DNA from: JBDKGV01 sp039798005
Lineage (GTDB): Bacteria > Fibrobacterota > Fibrobacteria > UBA5070
DNA: 8,452 nucleotides
Assembly: GCA_039798005.1 (NCBI GenBank)
Contig: JBDKGV010000153.1
Location: 1-8,452 of the forward strand
Direction of reading: 5' to 3'
The position numbers and the translations under genes were made by a program. Below are positions 6,476 to 8,452 of this stretch, piece after piece; position 1 is the stretch's first letter; each line of letters starts with the position of its first letter. Under the pieces are notes generated by a model. That model saw nothing but the letters and a program-made list of their open reading frames with translations. It was not told where the DNA came from and did no database searches.

Positions 6476-6538
6476 CCAGGGCTCTGGCGATGATTTCAGC
6501 TTGGTTTCTTGAGCTCTGGACATGGCCTGGTCGGGAAT

Positions 6539-6579
6539 GCAAGGAACTACCTTGCGCCCGTCAGGCATTGGGTACCTGA
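6539..6579 (+). promoter_or_regulatory. Paired hairpins in the argB leader
   Basis: GCAAGG-AACTA-CCTTGC (6539-6555, 6 bp) is followed by TCAGG-N9-CCTGA (6561-6579, 5 bp), just upstream of the argB Shine-Dalgarno. No T-run follows, so these are not terminators. They may be an operator-like or leader structure, or chance. I saw no convincing -35/-10 pair in 6476-6600. Confidence 0.3.
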
Positions 6580-6607
6580 AACGCGGGAATGTGATGGGAA
6601 AGGGGCG

Positions 6608-7381
6608 ATGATGAACGCAGTCGTGATCAAGATTGGCGGCTCGATGGCCGAGGACCTCGGGGCGCTCTCCGAGCTTGCGGCAGATCTTGCGCGATTGCAG
6701 AGTTCCGGCGTTCGTGTGGCCTTGGTCCACGGCGGCGGCAAGGACATCTCCCGCAACCTCGGCTGGCTCGGCCAGGAGGCCCGGTTCGTCGAAGGTTTGC
6801 GCGTCACCGACGCCGCGGCGATGGACATGGTCGAAATGACCCTTTCCGGCCGGGTGAACAAGCTCTTGGTGCGTCTGTTGCAACAGGCCGGTGCCAAGGC
6901 CGTGGGCATCTCCGGCGTGGACGGCGGACTCTTCCGCTGCGAACCGCTGCGCGCCGATGGCGCTTTGGGCTTCGTGGGTGAGGTGAAGGCCGTGGACGGA
7001 TCGGTGCTGGAAACGCTGTGGGCAGGCGGATTCCTGCCGGTCGTGAGCCCGGTGAGCATGGGCTCGGATTTCACCAGCTGGAACGTGAATGCTGACCAAG
7101 CTGCTGCGGACTTGGCTTGTGGCCTGGGTGCCAAGACGCTCTTGTTGGTGTCGGATGTTCCCGGTGTGCTCAAGGACGGCGCGGTGATTCCTTCCATCGA
7201 AGCCGCCAAGATCGAGGCCTTGGTGGAGGATGGCACGGCCTCGGGCGGCATGATCCCCAAGCTGCGCTCCTGTGCCCAGACCGTGGCGGCGGGCGTGGGA
7301 TCGGTGGCCATTGCGGGATGGTCGGGTCCCGGGACCCTGGATCGTATTTTGGCAGGTGCCGCCGGTACGCAGATTCGTTGA
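6608..7381 (+). CDS. argB: Acetylglutamate kinase, arginine biosynthesis
   Basis: 257 residues, close to the 258 of E. coli ArgB, which also begins with two methionines. ArgB phosphorylates N-acetylglutamate with ATP, the second step of arginine synthesis, in the cytosol. Visible motifs: KIGGS with Lys8, HGGGK at 41-45, RVTDAAAMDMVEMTLSGRVNK at 65-85, SWNVNADQAA with Asn159 and Asp163, VSDVPGVL at 181-188, and GGMIPKL with Lys218, matching the catalytic Lys8, Asn158, Asp162 and Lys217 of E. coli. It lacks the extra N-terminal helix of the arginine-inhibited hexameric enzymes, so it is probably the dimeric, feedback-insensitive type (inference). AGGGG precedes the tandem ATG at 6608/6611; the second ATG has the better spacing. 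No other arginine gene adjoins, and a terminator separates it from the gene upstream. Confidence 0.93.
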   Translation: MMNAVVIKIGGSMAEDLGALSELAADLARLQSSGVRVALVHGGGKDISRNLGWLGQEARFVEGLRVTDAAAMDMVEMTLSGRVNKLLVRLLQQAGAKAVGISGVDGGLFRCEPLRADGALGFVGEVKAVDGSVLETLWAGGFLPVVSPVSMGSDFTSWNVNADQAAADLACGLGAKTLLLVSDVPGVLKDGAVIPSIEAAKIEALVEDGTASGGMIPKLRSCAQTVAAGVGSVAIAGWSGPGTLDRILAGAAGTQIR

Positions 7382-7384
7382 TTG

Positions 7385-7407
7385 GGTCCCCACCCTGGGA
7401 TTTTATT
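7385..7407 (+). terminator. Weak candidate terminator of argB
   Basis: GGTCCC pairs with GGGATT (4 Watson-Crick and 2 G-U pairs) around CACCCT, overlapping a run TTTTATT. It begins within 4 nt of the argB stop. The stem is poor and part of the T-run is used in it. Confidence 0.3.
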
Positions 7408-7437
7408 GACAACCATTGTTCTGGACCTCCGGCCCAG

Positions 7438-7503
7438 ACCCGGCCAAAGGGGTGGCCGCACCCCTTTGGAAACCACGGCCAGGGGTTCCACCCCTTGGAA
7501 CCC
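7438..7503 (+). repeat. Two-hairpin intergenic element, copy 1
   Basis: ACCCGGCC leads into hairpin 1 (7444-7454 paired with 7459-7469, 11 bp perfect, loop GCCG), then the spacer AAACCACGG, then hairpin 2 around GGGG-TTCCA-CCCC, ending GGAACCC. Copy 2 lies inverted at 7959-8023. A CTGG...CCAG pair just upstream (7421-7437) matches a similar hairpin upstream of copy 2. Confidence 0.65.
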
Positions 7504-7936
7504 AACAAAGGGATCGCTGGCAGTGCATCGCAGTGGTCCGGGCAGCTTACGAAACCCGCTAGCGAAGGCGATGCGCCTTCGACGCGGGCCCCAATGGCCA
7601 AAGCGATTCGCAGCCGCGGTACTCACACGCAGCCGCTCGCGACGGTTTGCCGCGCGATCAGGATCGCAACACGGGGACCCCATGAAGGGTACTGGACAGG
7701 GCCACTGCCGTGGCCATTGCTTGATGCGTGCTTTGCAAACCATCCCGCATGGCACCAGCTTCAGTCCCCTTCCGAAGATGCTCCAACCTTGCGTCCCCCG
7801 GCGTGTTCTGACAAAGCGATGTGACGGTGGCGACGGTCCTTTGCTCGCGCAGCGGGCAAAGCCCGGACGATCCATTTCACGAAAGGCCTACGGTAAGGTC
7901 GGTTCGAAGCGCGAGCTGACTTGACCCGTTTCGCGG
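7504..7936. other. Noncoding stretch without recognised gene
   Basis: No reading frame here has a plausible start, ribosome site and recognisable product. Short perfect hairpins occur: GAAGGCG-ATG-CGCCTTC near 7564-7580, GGCCAC-TGCC-GTGGCC near 7702-7717, and CGGGC-AAA-GCCCG near 7853-7865. I see no known RNA family. It could be decayed DNA or an unrecognised structured RNA. Confidence 0.5.
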
Positions 7937-7961
7937 CCCACGGAGTGTCACTATCCGTGGG
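7937..7961. other. Hairpin flanking element copy 2
   Basis: CCCACGGA / GTGTCACTA / TCCGTGGG, an 8-bp perfect stem. It overlaps the outer edge of the two-hairpin element by 3 nt and extends the run of hairpins. Confidence 0.5.
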
Positions 7962-8023
7962 TCCAGCCGGCGGAACGGCTGGCGGTGGTTTCCAAAGGTG
8001 GGCCGGACCACCTTTGGCCGGGT
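7959..8023 (-). repeat. Two-hairpin intergenic element, copy 2 (inverted)
   Basis: On the minus strand ACCCGGCC leads into hairpin 1 (8017-8008 with 8001-7992, 10 bp perfect), then GGAAACCACCG, then hairpin 2 CCAGCCG-TTCCGC-CGGCTGG, ending GGACCC. It aligns to copy 1 over its full length with one base difference in length. Unpaired segments are conserved, while stem bases change in compensating pairs (GGGG/CCCC against GCCG/CGGC). Confidence 0.65.
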
Positions 8024-8060
8024 GCAGGGCGGAGCGCCTGCAAAACGGTTTTAGGCCGGG

Positions 8061-8077
8061 CTGGGGTGGAACCCCAG
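8061..8077. other. Hairpin CTGGGGT-GGA-ACCCCAG
   Basis: A 7-bp perfect stem. On the minus strand its core GGGGTTCCACCCC is identical to hairpin 2 of element copy 1, and it is followed by CCCGGCC as in that element. It looks like a further module of the same repeat family. Confidence 0.5.
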
Positions 8078-8359
8078 AGCAACGGTTTCAAATCGACGAG
8101 TCGAGCCGTCCACAGGACAAGGGACACCAAACTGCCCCCGACCGTCGCCCGCAGGGACAAGACCCCGCAGGCCCGGCGGCCATGGCCCGCGCCGCGGGGC
8201 CGAGGAGGCTTGGCGAGCCCATGACAGGATCTGTCAAACAAGGTGCATGGGCGAACAGGGCGGGAGAAGGGCCCGTCTTCGGAACGCGCTTCCGCCGTGC
8301 CCGCGCCGTTACTAGATTTCCCGACTGCTGCCGGGAGTTCCGGGGTCCGCCACCGGTGC
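8078..8359. other. Noncoding stretch before tRNA-Ser
   Basis: No convincing gene. A compact nested structure at 8217-8252 combines GCCCATG/CATGGGC outside with TGACAG-GAT-CTGTCA inside. TACTAG at about 8313-8318 could be a weak -10 for the tRNA. No RNase P, tmRNA or SRP signature was seen. Confidence 0.4.
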
Positions 8360-8443
8360 GGAGGGATAGGCTAATTGGCTAAGTCAGCGGTCTTGAAAAC
8401 CGCCGCCCGCAAGGGCTTGTGGGTTCGAGTCCCTCCCCCTCCG
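8360..8443 (+). tRNA. tRNA-Ser (anticodon UGA)
   Basis: Acceptor 5' arm GGAGGGA (8360-8366), D-arm with GG at 8377-8378, anticodon stem GCGGT/ACCGC around the loop CTTGAAA with anticodon TGA at 8394-8396, long variable arm GCCC-GCAA-GGGC (8405-8416) typical of serine tRNAs, T-loop TTCGAGT, 3' acceptor arm and discriminator G at 8443. CCA is not encoded (CTT follows). Two pairs look non-canonical: A-C at the base of the acceptor stem and T-T at the second T-stem position. It reads UCA codons and, by wobble, UCG. Confidence 0.9.
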
Positions 8444-8452
8444 CTTCGTGGC

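Noticed and set aside
6509..6607. N-terminal extension of argB from an upstream TTG
   Set aside because: The frame is open for 33 more codons, but the product then exceeds the family length, and the MMN start at 6608 matches E. coli ArgB with a ribosome site in front.
6434..7875. Long minus-strand frames across argB and the region after it
   Set aside because: Shadows of argB codon bias. The part beyond argB has no start signal or family motif.
7382..7924. 180-codon plus-strand frame directly after argB
   Set aside because: No good start or ribosome site, it runs through the perfect hairpins of the repeat element, and the translation is low-complexity basic sequence.
7900..8350. RNase P RNA, tmRNA or SRP RNA in the structured noncoding region
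   Set aside because: I looked for their conserved core sequences on both strands and found none.
7921..8382. 153-codon plus-strand frame
   Set aside because: It runs into the tRNA-Ser gene and through several hairpins, so it is open only because stops are rare at this GC.

Overview
The window reads as chromosomal DNA from a GC-rich Gram-negative bacterium, probably of the FCB group and possibly a high-GC relative of Fibrobacter. The basis is a secreted GH8 glucanase-type enzyme carrying InlB-B-like repeats and a C-terminal domain resembling a type IX secretion (T9SS) sorting domain, a lipoprotein, and a large repetitive surface protein. The phylum is an inference; no rRNA or other strong marker is present.

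Layout. 1-1900 (minus) is the N-terminal 633 codons of a very repetitive surface/fibre protein that runs off the left edge. It has a signal peptide, a folded N-terminal domain, a coiled coil, then a YadA-head-like array of 15-residue repeats with a 450-bp higher-order duplication. A perfect CRP-type palindrome lies upstream at 1998-2013. 2033-2126 is an orphan copy of the 3' end of the gene at 3247. 2168-3222 (minus) is a two-gene, translationally coupled unit for a lipoprotein and a probable outer-membrane beta-barrel protein, of visibly lower GC than its neighbours. 3247-3924 (minus) is a spermidine-synthase-like methyltransferase-fold protein whose intact 3' end supplies the other copy of the 92-bp direct repeat. 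The two-gene unit is therefore bracketed by direct repeats in the topology expected of insertion at a gene's 3' end.

4093-6411 (plus) is the GH8 enzyme, closed by a strong UUCG-loop terminator at 6446-6475. 6608-7381 (plus) is argB, acetylglutamate kinase of the short E. coli-like type. 7382-8359 is almost 1 kb with no convincing gene. It contains two inverted copies of a roughly 65-bp two-hairpin element whose stems differ by compensatory changes, plus further hairpins. 8360-8443 is tRNA-Ser(UGA).

The genes do not form one pathway. The surface fibre protein, the lipoprotein/barrel pair and the GH8 enzyme all face the cell exterior; argB and the tRNA are housekeeping. The observations most worth a second look are the bracketed lipoprotein/barrel cassette, the covarying inverted hairpin elements, and the CRP site placed for class I activation of the surface protein gene.
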